Source: Zarea fungicola
Taxonomy: Eukaryota > Ascomycota > Sordariomycetes > Hypocreales > Cordycipitaceae
Length of the DNA: 64,000 nucleotides
Reading direction: 5' to 3'
NCBI GenBank assembly: GCA_900169235.1
Contig: FWCC01000063.1
Location: 62,001-126,000, forward strand
Below, piece after piece: positions 33,016-45,700 of this stretch. The notes under the pieces are model-generated. The model was not told where the DNA came from, made no database searches, and saw only the letters and a list, made by a program, of their open reading frames with translations. The translations under genes were made by a program, and so were the position numbers. Position 1 is the first letter of the stretch. Every line of letters starts with the position of its first letter.

Positions 33016-35528
33016 GGGTGCGGCTGTCTGGCACAAGCTTGGTATAACCGGCTGAGTGACGATGCTACTTACTAGCCAGGGTCATGAGGCAAGACAGAGA
33101 CAAAGACAAAAGCCATCTGATTTGTGTCAGGACGAACTTTCCTCAATCCCAGTTGGGCTGGTCGAAAAAAAAAAACAATAACAGGACCGCCAGGCCGCAG
33201 GATGGCGTAAAGCGGGGAGATCGAGGGCGTGGGGGGGACGCAACTCGGGCGGGTAGGGATGTCAAAATCAAATATAAAACCCCTGGATTCTCAAAGGCTA
33301 GTCTTGAACCTATTCACCAATGGCGTGTCGTTGTTCCGTTGCTATGATGATACCATGTTGCGAAGCCGCTTGTGGTCCAAACTGGCCAACTTGGAAAAGG
33401 AGAACAGACAGTCACTGGGTAATAACAAATTGCAACCGGCAGCAAAAGCGGTAAATTTCAAGGTACTGGCGAACATGTTTGCGCTGGATGAGGAGGCCAA
33501 ACCGGAAATGACTAGTTACAACAGCACTGCCGCCCGGGGACGCCGTGGTTGGCACAGCAGTCAAGCCATTGAACTTGCTAGATACCTTCCTACTGTGTAT
33601 CAAATGCATGTCGGTGGCGGGTTTTCGGACGACCCTAGGACCTATCGCAGGAATAATAGCGTGGCTCGGCCCGGTTCTCATTTGCGGCACCCTTGTAGAT
33701 TTGGAGCTGAACCTTGGCGGCAGCCTCAGCTGAGGCCACCCTACACCCCTCGGCATGACAGTTAGAAACAAGGCGCAAACACGGGACATGCGAATCCCGC
33801 TTCGCTTCTCGCACAGAACTCGTTTGTTTGCAGGAAACCAATGTCTTGAGCTGGAATCAGATAGACATTTTAGGCTTGGATGGGCGCCGCCATGGTGCTT
33901 GCGGAAGACATAGGCAGATGCTGGCGGTGACTGGGCAACGGAAAATATCCACCTGGAGCCCTGTTCAATAAATACATCCCTGCATGGGGACATCAGGTGA
34001 ACATGATGCATAAAAGACGCACTATAGGCACACACAGATTCAAAGCCCGTGGCCAGCCTGTTGCATGAGTAAGAAAAGTGGCTGCATTATACGTTTATGA
34101 TAGGTGCCCACCTTTATCTCAAATTTTGCTCAGCATTTTTTATTGCCAGCGGGATTGGGGCCAACATTAATAGGCATCGTCGGGAGACTTGTGGTGGTGG
34201 TGGTTCAACTACAGAATATCCATCACAGGACAGCCGTGAGCCAATTCGGCGACATGGGTTGAACGAGGTCCAGAGACGCCAAATTACGCCACCAATTCAG
34301 TGGCGCTGCCTTGGTTCAGCATATGCAACGAAACATGCGTGATGACCTAGGTTGGTGGGAGAATGAGCTTGAATCCGCAAAGTAACGCCACCTGATAGGA
34401 AAAGAAGGTCGAAAGGAGAGATGGAATTTTAAGAATTTAAATGATAACCAGGGCATCAATCGTAAATCTCAGGCCTAACACATATAGCACTTTCGTCGTA
34501 TTTTCGATGTCAACATTGAACACATGTAAAGTCTTCCTGATATTTACAACAAAAATCTTGAAATGCCACTGTTAGGATTCGCCTTCAAAGCAAGCTGTAA
34601 AAGAAAAGTCGACATGTAGAGACAAATTGGCGCATTTACTTCATGGATGGATGCAGGCGTCTAAGGAAAAGAGGTTTCAAAGCATCATCTAGTTATACTG
34701 ACAATGAATACTACTTTGGTGGAACGGTGTTGAGTTTCAGGACCGCCAGGTTTCACAAGCCAGAACCTGGGTGTTGGCCGGAAAGAGTTTTATAAAACAG
34801 GAAGTAGGAAATTTATGGGAGGAACTGGGCTAAGGGTAACCAAAGAAGCCTCATTACTTCAATCAAGAAGGCTGCAGTGTCCAGAGGTTGGAGAAACAGA
34901 CGGTCAACAGTTTGTATTCAACAACTTCAACAACACGTGCACTAGTAACAGTCTAACAGTGACAAGGTGAATTGTGCAACGCAGGTAAAATGACAAACCT
35001 CTTCGTGAATAGATTAATAAAGAAAAAACCCCGAACAAGAAACCAAAACAAAAAACTTCAGTTGACTATGCCACTCACGACTCATGTGAATGCGTTCCTG
35101 TCAAGTGCTACCCGCAGTCTGTAAGCTCGCGCGCGGTTCACTAGACGTTGCTGAACCCTGACTAGTTTGCTCTGTAGCACCTTGAAAAACGCGAAAAGTG
35201 AGGCGGTCAACAATTTACAAGCTATAGTTGCCACAGTTTGTAGTTGAGAATGTAACTCTATGTTGGGATTGATGACGGCTTCTCACCAAGGCATTTGCAC
35301 AATGACCGCAACTAGACGTAGGACTACCCAGGTCATGTGTTACAGTATCAAACACAGATTAATCAGGCACTAACACTCCGTATTGATTATTCTGCTAGTC
35401 ACTATGATAGGATTCGCCTGGGATTACTATTTAAAGTCGCAACTCCCGGAACAGGACTCTACCATTACCCGACACTCCAAAATCCTACCGCTACTTTGGC
35501 TCTGGTGAGAATTTACAAGCGCCTCAAA
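33016..35528. other. Intergenic region between the DUF6604 and F-box genes
   Basis: About 2.5 kb divergent region without a supported gene. Overlapping open frames on both strands at 33229-34035 are moderately long but have atypical, Arg/Pro/His-rich composition and no family likeness. From 34400 to 35330 it is AT-rich with no features. ACTCCGTA lies at 35375-35382. Confidence 0.4.
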
Positions 35529-36842
35529 ATGCACATGATTGGCCTGGAAAGACTTGACCTGCAGAATCAGATGGATCCATTCGAAAAGTTTCCAACGGAG
35601 CTAGTCCTATGCATCTTCAGTTCACTATCCTCGGCCGAAGAGCTCTGGTCGCTGATATCTGCATCCCGCCACTGCTGGGACACTTTTAATGCATATCCTG
35701 TTCGCAGTCTCGACCTGATGCTAAAAAACGGAACTGTTCATCCATGCATGCACACTGTTATCAACTTTGTTTTCAATTTACAGGCAGGCGGCATGTTGCC
35801 ACCATCATACCATCATCTACGACACATAGACTCGGCAAAACGGTATGAAGAACTGAACAGGAATGTGAGTCATGAATTCGTTCGACGTTTTGTTACCAGG
35901 ATGCGAAAGATTCACGCTCTCGCTCATATCATTCTCGACAACTGCATGACCAATTTGTGGATGCTGGAGCACAAGTTGCGCCCACGGGAGCTGGAGGATG
36001 GAGAGCACGACTTGGCCTACTACCTGGATATCTACCATAACCTCGGAGAGGAGACGCGAGCTGTGCTTGGCCTGTGGCTCTACGAGCTACATGCCTCAAT
36101 GTTGGGCGCCAATGACCAGACTGGTCCGTCCTGGGGCCATGCGATGCTGGGGCAGATCGATCAGCAGTTCAGGCCTGTATCATGCTTCTTTCGGACAACG
36201 TGGATGAGCACCCTCTGGACAATTCAGCATGGTCTGGATATCATGAACTTGCCCGAAGATGAAAGAAGTGGCCCCTACGATCTGCACCTGCCTCTTACGA
36301 TTGCACTGCCGCCAGTGCCCAAAGGTGGCCTTGAGTTTGGTTTGCAGTGTACGACCGAGCGACAGAACTATGCGGACGACAGCGGCATGGAGCACCGAAG
36401 AGCAATGACACAGGAACTCCACCGACGACCCCTGGTAAGCAGGTTTCTGAACAGCGCGAGAGCTGTCGCCCCCGTGCACATGGCGCTGCATAGACTGCCG
36501 ATCGCTGAGTACCTCAAGACAGGTCTCTTGATATGGGATCATGAAAAGGTGCATGATTTGGGATTGCTTCCGTGGTCCGGCACGACACGCGAGGAACTGT
36601 TTCGATACTGGAGAAGTCTTCTACCGGACAAGGTAATTTTGCAGCATGCTGATACACAGGCTCAGGAAAAAGTAAGGTTTTGGTTTCGCTCCAGGCTCGG
36701 TGGTGGCAGAATGATCCTCCCCGCCCCTACCGACGGCGCATTGTACGAGGACCTCTATGCACAGAATGATGCTTCTGGTGAGGAGTTTGGAGAGTCTGAC
36801 GATGATTCGGAATCACCAAACTCGGAGGATGCAAGTGGATAG
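35529..36842 (+). CDS. F-box protein
   Basis: Single exon of 437 residues from the ATG at 35529. The motif FEKFPTELVLCIFSSLSS, followed by ELWSLISASRHCW (about residues 17-55), is a typical fungal F-box, the segment that binds Skp1 in SCF ubiquitin ligases. The rest resembles large fungal F-box families with no leucine-rich or WD repeats: helical segments such as LAYYLDIYHNLGEETRAVLG and a strongly acidic Ser/Glu/Asp C-terminus. The frame is open for 64 codons upstream but holds no ATG, so there may be an unrecognised upstream exon. A start at 35571 (MDPFEKFP) is an alternative. The target is unknown. It is likely a lineage-variable gene. Confidence 0.78.
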   Translation: MHMIGLERLDLQNQMDPFEKFPTELVLCIFSSLSSAEELWSLISASRHCWDTFNAYPVRSLDLMLKNGTVHPCMHTVINFVFNLQAGGMLPPSYHHLRHIDSAKRYEELNRNVSHEFVRRFVTRMRKIHALAHIILDNCMTNLWMLEHKLRPRELEDGEHDLAYYLDIYHNLGEETRAVLGLWLYELHASMLGANDQTGPSWGHAMLGQIDQQFRPVSCFFRTTWMSTLWTIQHGLDIMNLPEDERSGPYDLHLPLTIALPPVPKGGLEFGLQCTTERQNYADDSGMEHRRAMTQELHRRPLVSRFLNSARAVAPVHMALHRLPIAEYLKTGLLIWDHEKVHDLGLLPWSGTTREELFRYWRSLLPDKVILQHADTQAQEKVRFWFRSRLGGGRMILPAPTDGALYEDLYAQNDASGEEFGESDDDSESPNSEDASG

Positions 36843-37929
36843 TGCAGCTCTTTTAGGTGTCTACGTGGAAAATATCGTAGCAGAAATCATATGGATACTT
36901 GGTGGGTATGATGAGTATGCACCATAACTGACCATAGGAGAACGACAGCCATAAAGCATAAACCATTGTGTTGGGCCGACGAGCCATGGCCATGCAGGGT
37001 AACCAGAACCATCACGCGAATGAATAGTTTGACAGCCTACCTTTTGCTATTTGGGCATTATCATCGATTTATTTCGCTTTAATACATTCTATTGTTTAAT
37101 TCTGATCCGTGCTCTGATCAATCCGTCCCTGTCGTAGGCGTTGACTTAATATGTTTCCTTTGGTGCTGAAGATGTACTACCAACTAACTACTCTAACACA
37201 TGTCAATTTTAACGTATTGGTTCCGAGGTCATGAATTATTTCTAAGACTCGGAAAAGCTTCAACCTGGGTTGATTATACGCTCCCTTATAATTGCTAGAT
37301 TGGCTACACTCCTTCACTCAAAAATCTCGAATTTTGAAATCGTGTGAGTTGAATGTGCAGTCGCTAGCTTACCCGGTACTCAAGTATTCTCTTAAATGAT
37401 GACCTTAATTCTGTTCTACTACCTCTCGCTGCATGTTATGACAGTGAGGATCGTGGTAGTGACGAAGCCTGCTGGCTATCTTGATAGTAAAGAGCAGCGT
37501 ATCGCTCATTAGCGATAGCCCAGTAAGACTCGGCTCCTTGCAAGTCATAACGAGATGACTCTGACAAAGGATATATTAGAAACGTTCATATAACTTATAT
37601 AGCTTAGGAAAAATTAAGAATAGCGCCGTTTATGGGCAAGTGCCATATAATAGAGCCACCTAACATTTACAGCGGGGTGTGTAGGCTCACGAAATAACAG
37701 AATAGGCGTGTTTTTTTGTCCCATTATCAGGGCCGAATAAAAGTAGTGGCGGGTCACCTTGCCCCGCCAGGCAAGATCTAGTAATCGATCACCGCTTTAT
37801 TTTTTTTCCATCATACAAGTCCAACAAACCTTCCCAACCACACCCAAACTTCCTGCCGCACCACACAACGCGACGGTACGCACACACATATACGTACATA
37901 CATATAACGGGCAACCAATCACCGTCGCA
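36843..37929. other. AT-rich intergenic region between the F-box gene and BMT5
   Basis: About 1.1 kb, strongly AT-rich from 37030 to 37650, with no open frame of note. The BMT5 promoter and leader should lie at about 37700-37929, where the sequence becomes C/A-rich. Confidence 0.45.
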
Positions 37930-39078
37930 ATGGGCGGGAAAAGACGCAAGCTTGCGCTCAAGCAGCAAGCCAATGGCAAGCCGGCCAGGGCGGCGTCCAA
38001 CTCGCGCGGCGCATTTATCCCTAAGCGTCACTCTGACATGCCGCTCTCCGCCGCAGGCCCGTCCAGCGGCAACGCACTACAGAACAAGAAGCTAAAGAAA
38101 AAGTCGAAGGAGCAGCAGCAGCGGCAGATTCAGCGCAATTTGGAAAACCCGACAATTCCCTTTGACGCCGACGAACGTATACTGTTGATTGGAGAGGGTG
38201 ACTTGAGCTTCGCAGCCTCCATCATCCGGCACCACCGCTGCCGGCACGTTACTGCCACGGTGCTGGAAAAGGACCATGCCGAACTCGTCGCCAAGTACCC
38301 TGCTGCGGAAGTCAATATTGCCATTATCAATGGTGCCAAACCTCCAAAGGAGAAACCTGCTGCGACAGACAACGATGGCGATGACGCCAATGGCGCTGAC
38401 AATGAAGACGGAGAGAAGACCAAAGACAACAACGGAGAAGAGAATGCGGTACCAAGCCCCACAGCAGAAGAGAACGACAGCGACAGCGACGCAGACTACG
38501 ATGCCGACGGCAACTACCGCCCTCGCGGCCCCAAAACCAACCGGGTTCTCTACAACATTGACGCGACCAAGCTCCCGCCCGCCCTCACCACCAAGCTACC
38601 CGCCACGGGCCTGTTCCACCGCATCCTCTTCAACTTTCCCCACGTCGGCGGCAAGTCCACCGACGTCAACCGCCAGGTGCGCTACAACCAGGAGCTCCTC
38701 GTTTCCTTCTTCCAGCGCGCCGCGCCAGCCCTCGCGCCCGGGGGCACCATCATCGTCACGCTCTTTGAGGGAGAGCCCTATACGCTCTGGAACGTCCGCG
38801 ATTTGGCCCGCCACGTCGGGCTGCAGGTCGACTCGAGTTTCCGCTTCCACGCCGCGGCGTACCCTGGCTATCAGCACGCGCGCACCCTGGGTGTAATTAG
38901 GAGCAAAAAGGGTAGCGGTGGAGCTGGTGGATGGAAGGGAGAGGATCGAATGTCGAGGAGTCATGTGTTTGTGCGAAAAGGAGATGTGGTCAAGCAGACG
39001 ACGAATAGCCAAAAGAAGAAGCGAAAGAGGGATAGTAGTGATGATGAGGACGACTCGAGTGAGGATGAGCTGGATTAA
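37930..39078 (+). CDS. BMT5: 25S rRNA (uridine-N3)-methyltransferase, Bmt5-like (DUF2431)
   Basis: Single exon, 382 residues from the ATG at 37930; the open frame reaches 37759 but has no ATG before it. The N-terminal 70 residues are Lys/Arg/Gln-rich, as in nucleolar proteins. The Rossmann-type methyltransferase domain starts at about residue 78 with ERILLIGEGDLSFAASI, the SAM-binding glycine motif typical of DUF2431. An acidic, low-complexity insertion (about 138-200, D/E/N-rich) separates this from NRVLYNIDATKL, FHRILFNFPHVGGKS, RQVRYNQELLVSFF and PGGTIIVTLFEGEPY. The C-terminus is basic and then acidic. In yeast, Bmt5 methylates U2634 of 25S rRNA in the nucleolus. The domain order and motifs give a firm family call; the exact site is inferred from the yeast enzyme. 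Confidence 0.92.
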   Translation: MGGKRRKLALKQQANGKPARAASNSRGAFIPKRHSDMPLSAAGPSSGNALQNKKLKKKSKEQQQRQIQRNLENPTIPFDADERILLIGEGDLSFAASIIRHHRCRHVTATVLEKDHAELVAKYPAAEVNIAIINGAKPPKEKPAATDNDGDDANGADNEDGEKTKDNNGEENAVPSPTAEENDSDSDADYDADGNYRPRGPKTNRVLYNIDATKLPPALTTKLPATGLFHRILFNFPHVGGKSTDVNRQVRYNQELLVSFFQRAAPALAPGGTIIVTLFEGEPYTLWNVRDLARHVGLQVDSSFRFHAAAYPGYQHARTLGVIRSKKGSGGAGGWKGEDRMSRSHVFVRKGDVVKQTTNSQKKKRKRDSSDDEDDSSEDELD

Positions 39079-39818
39079 GTTTTGGCTTGTGGCAATTTAG
39101 ACAAAAGTAATGATTGCATGTACATGATCAGAGCGGGAGAAGCTGTGTCATTATGGCGTTTTTTGGGGGGGAATGTTCGGTATATAGATTAGACGGCACA
39201 CATGGCGTTGATTTACATGGTAGAAAAGTATACCCATACATCCTGGAAATAGCACCTCTGGTAGTATTCAACTTTGACTGTCGATGCTTTGTTTAAGCTA
39301 TGTAAACAGTATAGAAATACTCTGTTGTCTGACAGGAGAATAAAGAGAATAAAATTTTAGGTAATTGGATACCCAAAGCAACTGTAAGATGCCAACGCCG
39401 TCTTGCCTCCTTATAGCTTGATGGCAATATTCCGATCAATACATGTCCAACATTTTGCGCATGTCAAAAAGCGACAACAAAGCCCATGGCGCTGAAAAAG
39501 TGTGAAACGCCATTGTAAGCATAAAAAGTAAATATAATGAAACAAGGAAAAATGTATAGCCAACCGCCAACGTGATTTTCTTTTCTGTTCTTCAACTCGT
39601 ACTCGGCCTCCTTTCCACCCAATAATTATCACCCCCCGGCTTCTACTATGCCCTTTCTGCCAAGAGCTGTAAAAATAAAAAAACAACACAATATTTTTCA
39701 CCAGCCAAACCGACCACCTCTGATGTGAAAAAGAGAGATCTTGCCCGCCTTTTTCAATGAAGAATGAAAAGAGTTGGAAAGAGAAAAGTGAAAGGGGAAA
39801 AAATACAAAAAAGCAGAC
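39079..39818. other. Convergent 3' region between BMT5 and SET2
   Basis: About 740 bp of AT-rich sequence between two convergent stop codons. Only short open frames without coding character. Holds both 3' UTRs. Confidence 0.45.
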
Positions 39819-42718
39819 TTAGTGGCTCAGAACCTCCTGTTTTCGGCTCTGTCCCTGCTGCTGTTCCCCGTTCGTCCTTTGCGCCTCATCCTCCAGCCGC
39901 TGTGCCTCTTCATTCTCCCGCTCAAGGGCTTCTTCCTGTTCCCGAAGAGCCTTCTGTTCCTCATTGAGTTGCTGCTGCTGCTCGGCATCGCCACCTCCGC
40001 CAAAAGGAGGGGGCGGCGGTGGAGGCGGACTCGGCGTAACTGTACCTGCGACGCTGCCAACGTCCATTTCCTTGAGCCGCTTTACGTCTGGGCCGTCTGT
40101 ATTTGGCGTGGCGTCTGGTAGGTCCGTGTCGTCATCGCCTTCCATCGCGTCGTCGTGCTTACGTTTGCGGCTCGCTGGTGAATCGTCCATGTCTACATCG
40201 CTGAGCTCAACATCGTCTTGATTGCTAGCCGTCGACGCAGACGGCGCTTCTGCAATTGCATCGCCTGTTGTGCTCGCGGCAACGCCCGACGCACCATTAT
40301 CCTTCTTCTGCGCTTCATATTTCTGCACCGCTCGATCCAAAAAGTCCTTGACATAGGTTTTAATCTTACGCGCTTGCTTCTCGTTGAGCTTGGCCGTCGG
40401 GTCCGTAACGCGATTATTTTTGTAGTCAGACGCCACAAGCTTCTTTGAGAGGTCCTTGCCGAGGCGCTTTAGGTCATCCTTGGGCAACTTATGGCGAAAC
40501 TTGTCCAGTACGTATCTAATATGCGGAAATACCTGCGATGGATGTCAGTAGTGGAACAGGCATGGGAAAAGACATGCTTCCAGATCAAAGGATTTCATAC
40601 AGTATTCTCGTAGATTTTCATCTGCTTTTCCTGCGAGAGGGCCCTCCATTTTTCCGAGCGGCCATCTCTCGTTGGGGTATCGACACTATGCGGCTGTGAC
40701 GGGGCCAATGACGCCGATTTTGGCGTACCGTCTTTCGTAACTCTGGCAATAATGTTCTGAATCATCTGTTGCTCTTGCTGTGCCTTTGACTGCACCTTGG
40801 GCGTCTGGTCCGCAGGCAGAGTCGGGCGCTGCCACGTAGTCGTACCCTGCTTGTTGTAGTAATACATGTTACCGCTTGTGTCCTTGGCCGAGAACCAGCC
40901 ATGTGGCAGGGGCCCGTTGCCACCAAAGCGCTGCCGCTGTCTCGGGCCATTCCCACCCTGGAAGTTGTTGTTCCGTTGTGGAACACTGCTTCGTGGTCCC
41001 TTAGGGGCGTCAATGGGTATTGGCGAGGGTTTGCTCTGTGGTGTTTGCGCTGTTCCTTCACCGTCTCTCGCTTGTCCTCTTCGATCCTCGTATATGCTCT
41101 GCGTTTGCATACCAGGCTCAAGTTTTCGTCTGCGAATGCGGTATGCGAGCTCGAGTTTGCTCCAGTCCTCGAGGAGCTTCTTGGATTTAGAGGCCACATC
41201 TTCGTGTTTTGATTTGGCAAGCTCCTCGACTGTTGCTTCGATATTTGAATCTTGTATCTTGTTTCTCGTCAAGCGCGGGAAACCATCTAAGATGGAAAGC
41301 ACCTGCAAGACGACGTTGTGATCATCACCAAATGTATGTAATGTTGTCTTGAGGATCTGATAGGCGTGCATGCGCATAACGCTGTGAATAACACGCTCCT
41401 CCTCACAGCTTTGAATGCGGTCAAGCAGTTTCACTGCAATCCATTTCTCCTTGCATTGCATAAGCGTAGCCATGACCTTCCGAGAGTCATCTTCGTCCAG
41501 GGGTCGAGCCTGGATGCTACCAACGTAGTCCTCGTCATCCTCGTCGGCGCGCTTCTTGCGAGGCTTCTTGGCAACAGTCGTATCCCACCCGTCGCCGAGG
41601 TCGATGCCAAGGGCTTCGATCGTGGCAGATGGCAGCTTGGTGGCACGCTCTGTTTGGGTCTTGCCACCGATAAAGCCAACGCAGTTGGGCTCGCCGCAGT
41701 AACATGGCTGAGGGTCGGCGCCGTATCGGTCAACATTGTAGTTGAAAACAAGTTCTTCGCCAGCCCGAATCGCGCGCAATGCAAAGATGCCCATCCGCAG
41801 CTTGTCTCCGACGACCCACTTGTCCACGTAGCAGTTGGGAACGCAGGAATGGTTGCAGAAGCGACCCAAATTACCCTTTCTCGTTGCGTCGACAAATTCG
41901 CTTTTATTGAGGGACATGAAGTAGAAATGCTTGATGCCCTCCTCATCGTATTGCATCATGCGCCGGCGAAAGGTGGCCTCGTTGATGACCTCGCCGATGT
42001 ACTCAAAGATGAAGTCGTTGGCGCTCAGGCTCGCGTCGGTGCGGAGTCCGTAGCCTTTTTTCTCTGTCTTGATAACAGAAACGTCGGCGTATTGCTTTCG
42101 CTGGAAGCGTTGGTTGTGGCAGCCACCGCCGCAGTTGCCCGCCGTCTCGCTGCATTCCATCTTGGTTGCGCGGTTGATACAGTCGGAATCGTCGCCGCAC
42201 GCCATGTTGACGCCATCCTCTGCAAGCGAAAAGAGTTAGTACATGCAACTCATGGAAGCCATAAGTCTCAAGGCGTAACGCTGTGCGCCGTCTCATTGGA
42301 ATAAGGGGCCCGGCAACTTACGCCAGTCTTCTCGACAATCGCAGTCAAACGCGTCGTTCTCGGTCGAGCCCAGGTGTTTCGAGCCGTAGAGACAGTCAGG
42401 GATTACCTGGAAAGTCTTGCAGGCGTCGGCGGTCTTGTTGGGGAGGTTGTCATACAGAGGCGGCTCTCGAGTGGGCATGGCTTTCTGGGACGATTTGCGC
42501 GACAATCGCGGGCGCGATGAGTTTGGAGTACCAGTCCCGTCATTTCGCGACTTGCCTCCTTCAGTGGACGGTGACGGCGAGGCTTCAATCTTGATCCCCT
42601 CCGTCGCCCCCGTCGCGACACCTGTCATGGAGTCGGCATGTTGCGCGCCAGCGCCGTTGGTTGTGTCCTCCAGCTTTATTTTCTGCATCTTGACCGTCGC
42701 GCTCTCGTCATCATTCAT
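39819..42718 (-). CDS. SET2: SET2 histone H3 lysine-36 methyltransferase
   Basis: Three exons: 42718-42322, 42219-40601 and 40532-39819, 909 residues. Introns are GTAAGT...TTGCAG with a TACTAAC branch (phase 1) and GTATGA...TCGCAG (phase 0). Domain order is canonical: AWS (about 95-155; [30 protein letters not shown]), SET (about 170-290; [40 protein letters not shown]), post-SET ([13 protein letters not shown]), a helical middle, WW (about 565-600; [24 protein letters not shown]), and an SRI domain whose coding sequence crosses intron 2 (YENTV joined to [11 protein letters not shown]). It would bind phosphorylated RNA polymerase II CTD through SRI and methylate H3K36 during elongation. The C-terminus adds a Pro run and a Gln/Glu-rich coil. 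The first in-frame ATG is 42718; the open frame goes to 42763 without another ATG. Confidence 0.95.
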
Positions 42719-45700
42719 GACCACATTGACGGGGGAGCTGACAAAATTGAGCTGCAAATGCAAGCGGAGCAGTTGATTGGAGTGAATCAGTGTGCGGCGT
42801 GTGCCTGAATCAAAGTTGAATTGTCGGCTGCAGGGTTATGATGGGGGAAGAAGCGCTCGTGAGCCCTGCAGGTAACGACTGGCGCTGGTTGGAGGGGAGG
42901 CAGAGGTTGGCCTAGGTAGTTCCAGGCGGCACTCGCTGTGCGGAGCACGGTTTCGTTTCCCTCAGAGGGTGCGGCGCGAGCCGATTCGATGTTGAGCGCC
43001 GCGGGGGCAGCTTTAAATTAAACAAGAGGCAACAAATTTGCAAGCGACTATGTAAAATTGGCCGCAGATTCAGTCGTTGCGGATCGGCCGTTCTAGCACG
43101 GGCAGTTTCAAGATAAACGCCAGCCAGAAACTGTGGTATTGCCTTTGCGCCGCGTTGCCCTGCAAGACCGCGTCGCGCGGGAAACTCCCCCAATCCAGAT
43201 CCAACCAGGCACAGCCACTTTTCCAAGCACGGCGACATTACGGAGTACAATACCAGAAATTGAGCATTCTAGAATCCGAAGCTCCTCTTTTCGATGAAAG
43301 TTTGTATGTAGTCTTACTCTAGCAACTGCCTTCCAGATCAAGTGCAAAGGATGCAGATGGCGAGCCTCCCTGACTACTAACTGACCGAGGTGCGTTACTC
43401 GGTATGGCTATTCCTACTATAATCAGCCAGGTATAGCCGCGAATCGGGGACGGCGCAGTATAGCTATTGGGTATAGGTGCCTTTAATATCTTTCTCCTGG
43501 ATCGAAATCGCGATTTTCAACTGAATGTATAGTATTCCGCGACTTAGAGGGTGAGCGATTCGTTGTACCTACCCAAGGCCAACCGCGAGAGTTGTAAGTC
43601 GTAACCGACGCCACAGAGCGCCACACCACGTCCATCATGTACTTGACCGCCTATATCCCGTGGCATGAATCGCCTTGGTCACTCTCAGCTGTTGAATAAA
43701 ATACCATGGATTTACAAGCAAGCAACATTTAATCAGAGGTTAAAGCCGCGCTAGCAAGTCAGCCACGAAAAGAAATGACTCCACCGAAACGGTGCCCATC
43801 TCCAAACAGTCGGCTCGTTTTGCAGCTTCCTCAGCCGGTTACACAGCGTTGGGCTCAGGCTCCCGTTTCTTCGAGAGCCTAATTCAACAGTTGAGCAATG
43901 AGTGTCAGTGGGGCCATCATCATCTTGCCAGCACATAGTGCATGCCACTGCCTGTTCTCATGGAGGCCCGTTTCTGTATAAAAGAGTTGGACAGTCCGTC
44001 AGTGCCAGCAGTTGCTGCACACCGTATAAACGGGGACGGCGAAGGGTAGTTATACCAGCCCATATGCGACAAAACGGAGCCCTCATCACTTGGGCCAGCT
44101 GCTTCGAGCCAGCCGATGCGAATATGTACGCTGCATGTCTCTTCTCTCCACAGACAATTGTGTCACCTGTTTACAGCCCACTGCCATACACTATAGCTCT
44201 TTGCTGCAGCCGCCTCAGCGACAAGCCATGTTTGCTGATTGGTAGCTGAATGTGGTGCGGTGCACATAAAAGAGGGAGACGTTTGAAGAAAAAAAAAACA
44301 TGTCGACTGTCAAATCCATGTGAGCACGAGGTACCATGGTCCAGCGAGGATGCCACACTGAGCTACTCCGCCAGACAAGGCAACCACGTCACGCGGACAT
44401 GCTAACCTGCTTTTTGTCTTCGTATAGTTGCAGCTCTTCCACCACCAAGCCAAAAAGAAGGGCAGGTTGCAGGATTAGGGCCGTTTTCTCTCACGTAGTC
44501 GCTCGGCGCTCTCATTCCGCAGCCCGAGTCAGGAGCTTGGTAACTATGTCAATAGTTTCTCCCTGCGTGTGAGACATCTGTGTGGAGTGTCGCAGGTTTG
44601 TATGTGCAAGCAAAAGTCATGCCAACATTATTTTTGTGCACTCGATATAGTTGACCGTCTGTTAATATGTGTTCTCGTGTGGTAGGTGAGACAAAGATGC
44701 CTTGTCATGGCACGCCAACAATAAGCCCTTTTATTATGCGTGGTGGGCTTCTGCTGCATAATGTACAGCTGCATGGCAATGCTCATCGATGCAGCTATGC
44801 TGCTGCATGAGCCTAATCAAGGGGGGTCACCGCGTCTTACATGGATGGTGTGCAGAGCATCGCCATTGTTCTCCAGCCTGCCATGTCAAGTTGTTTTCGC
44901 TTCATAGTACACCTTCCTATGTACGGTTATGAAGTCGGTTTTTCGCTGGCTAAAGCAATGACTGCGATCAAGGGAAGTAAACTAGTTTGTTCATGGTGGC
45001 AAAACGACTCGGGCTCGCTTCTATCCGCAGAAATGGGCTTTCTGGGCTTTCCATTTCCTCACGCAGCGGGTCAACTAGCAGCCGCCACACCTGCTACATC
45101 CTTGTCCAAGCCCCCCACACTTTTACAAAGGGAAATGGCAATGGAGAGGCGGCATGCTGCTGCATCTCTCGGTTCTTCTAATTGCGTGCCATGGTCATCG
45201 ATCTGCCTCTGGCAAAAGGCCAAGATCCGCCCATCTCCCGTCTCACCGAAGCAGCCTGGACGGGCGTTTCGGCCAAATAGGATGTCATCCCGGAACATGA
45301 GCCGGCTGTATCGTGACTGATGAGCCAAGGTGGTTGCACGCGCCATGACCAGCAGGTGTCAATCTCAAACCAAAGACGAGATGGCGCTCCCGCTTTTGGC
45401 GTGCCAAAGACATTCCCTTGCGTACTTGTCCACAACTGCTGTTCGCGTTGGTAGGGGGGGAGGAGGGCGAAGGATGGGGCAATGTCTGGGTGCGCTAAAA
45501 CGGGTATCATCGTTTGTACCTTGCAGGCGGGTAACGCAAGCACAAGGCGTACACAAGTACTTGGCTGCTTGAGAAAACTCCCATGCAGACAATTCCAGCT
45601 CGACAGGCATCGTCCTCACTAGGCGGCCTCCACAAAAAAGGAACTAGATGCTCAGCTGATCCGGTTCGATGCCACCATCGCAGCATCCTCGGCGGACGCC

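Noticed and set aside
33229..34035. Overlapping open frames on both strands between the DUF6604 and F-box genes
   Set aside because: Composition is not protein-like, there are no splice-consistent extensions, and no domain is recognisable.
36843..37700. AT-rich stretch considered as a RIP-mutated transposon relic
   Set aside because: No terminal repeats or transposase/reverse-transcriptase remnants can be read. Composition alone is not enough.
41366..42304. Open frame of 312 codons opposite SET2
   Set aside because: Antisense shadow of the SET domain coding sequence.
45655..45675. B-box-like GGTTCGATGCC
   Set aside because: No matching T-stem, A box or acceptor stem.
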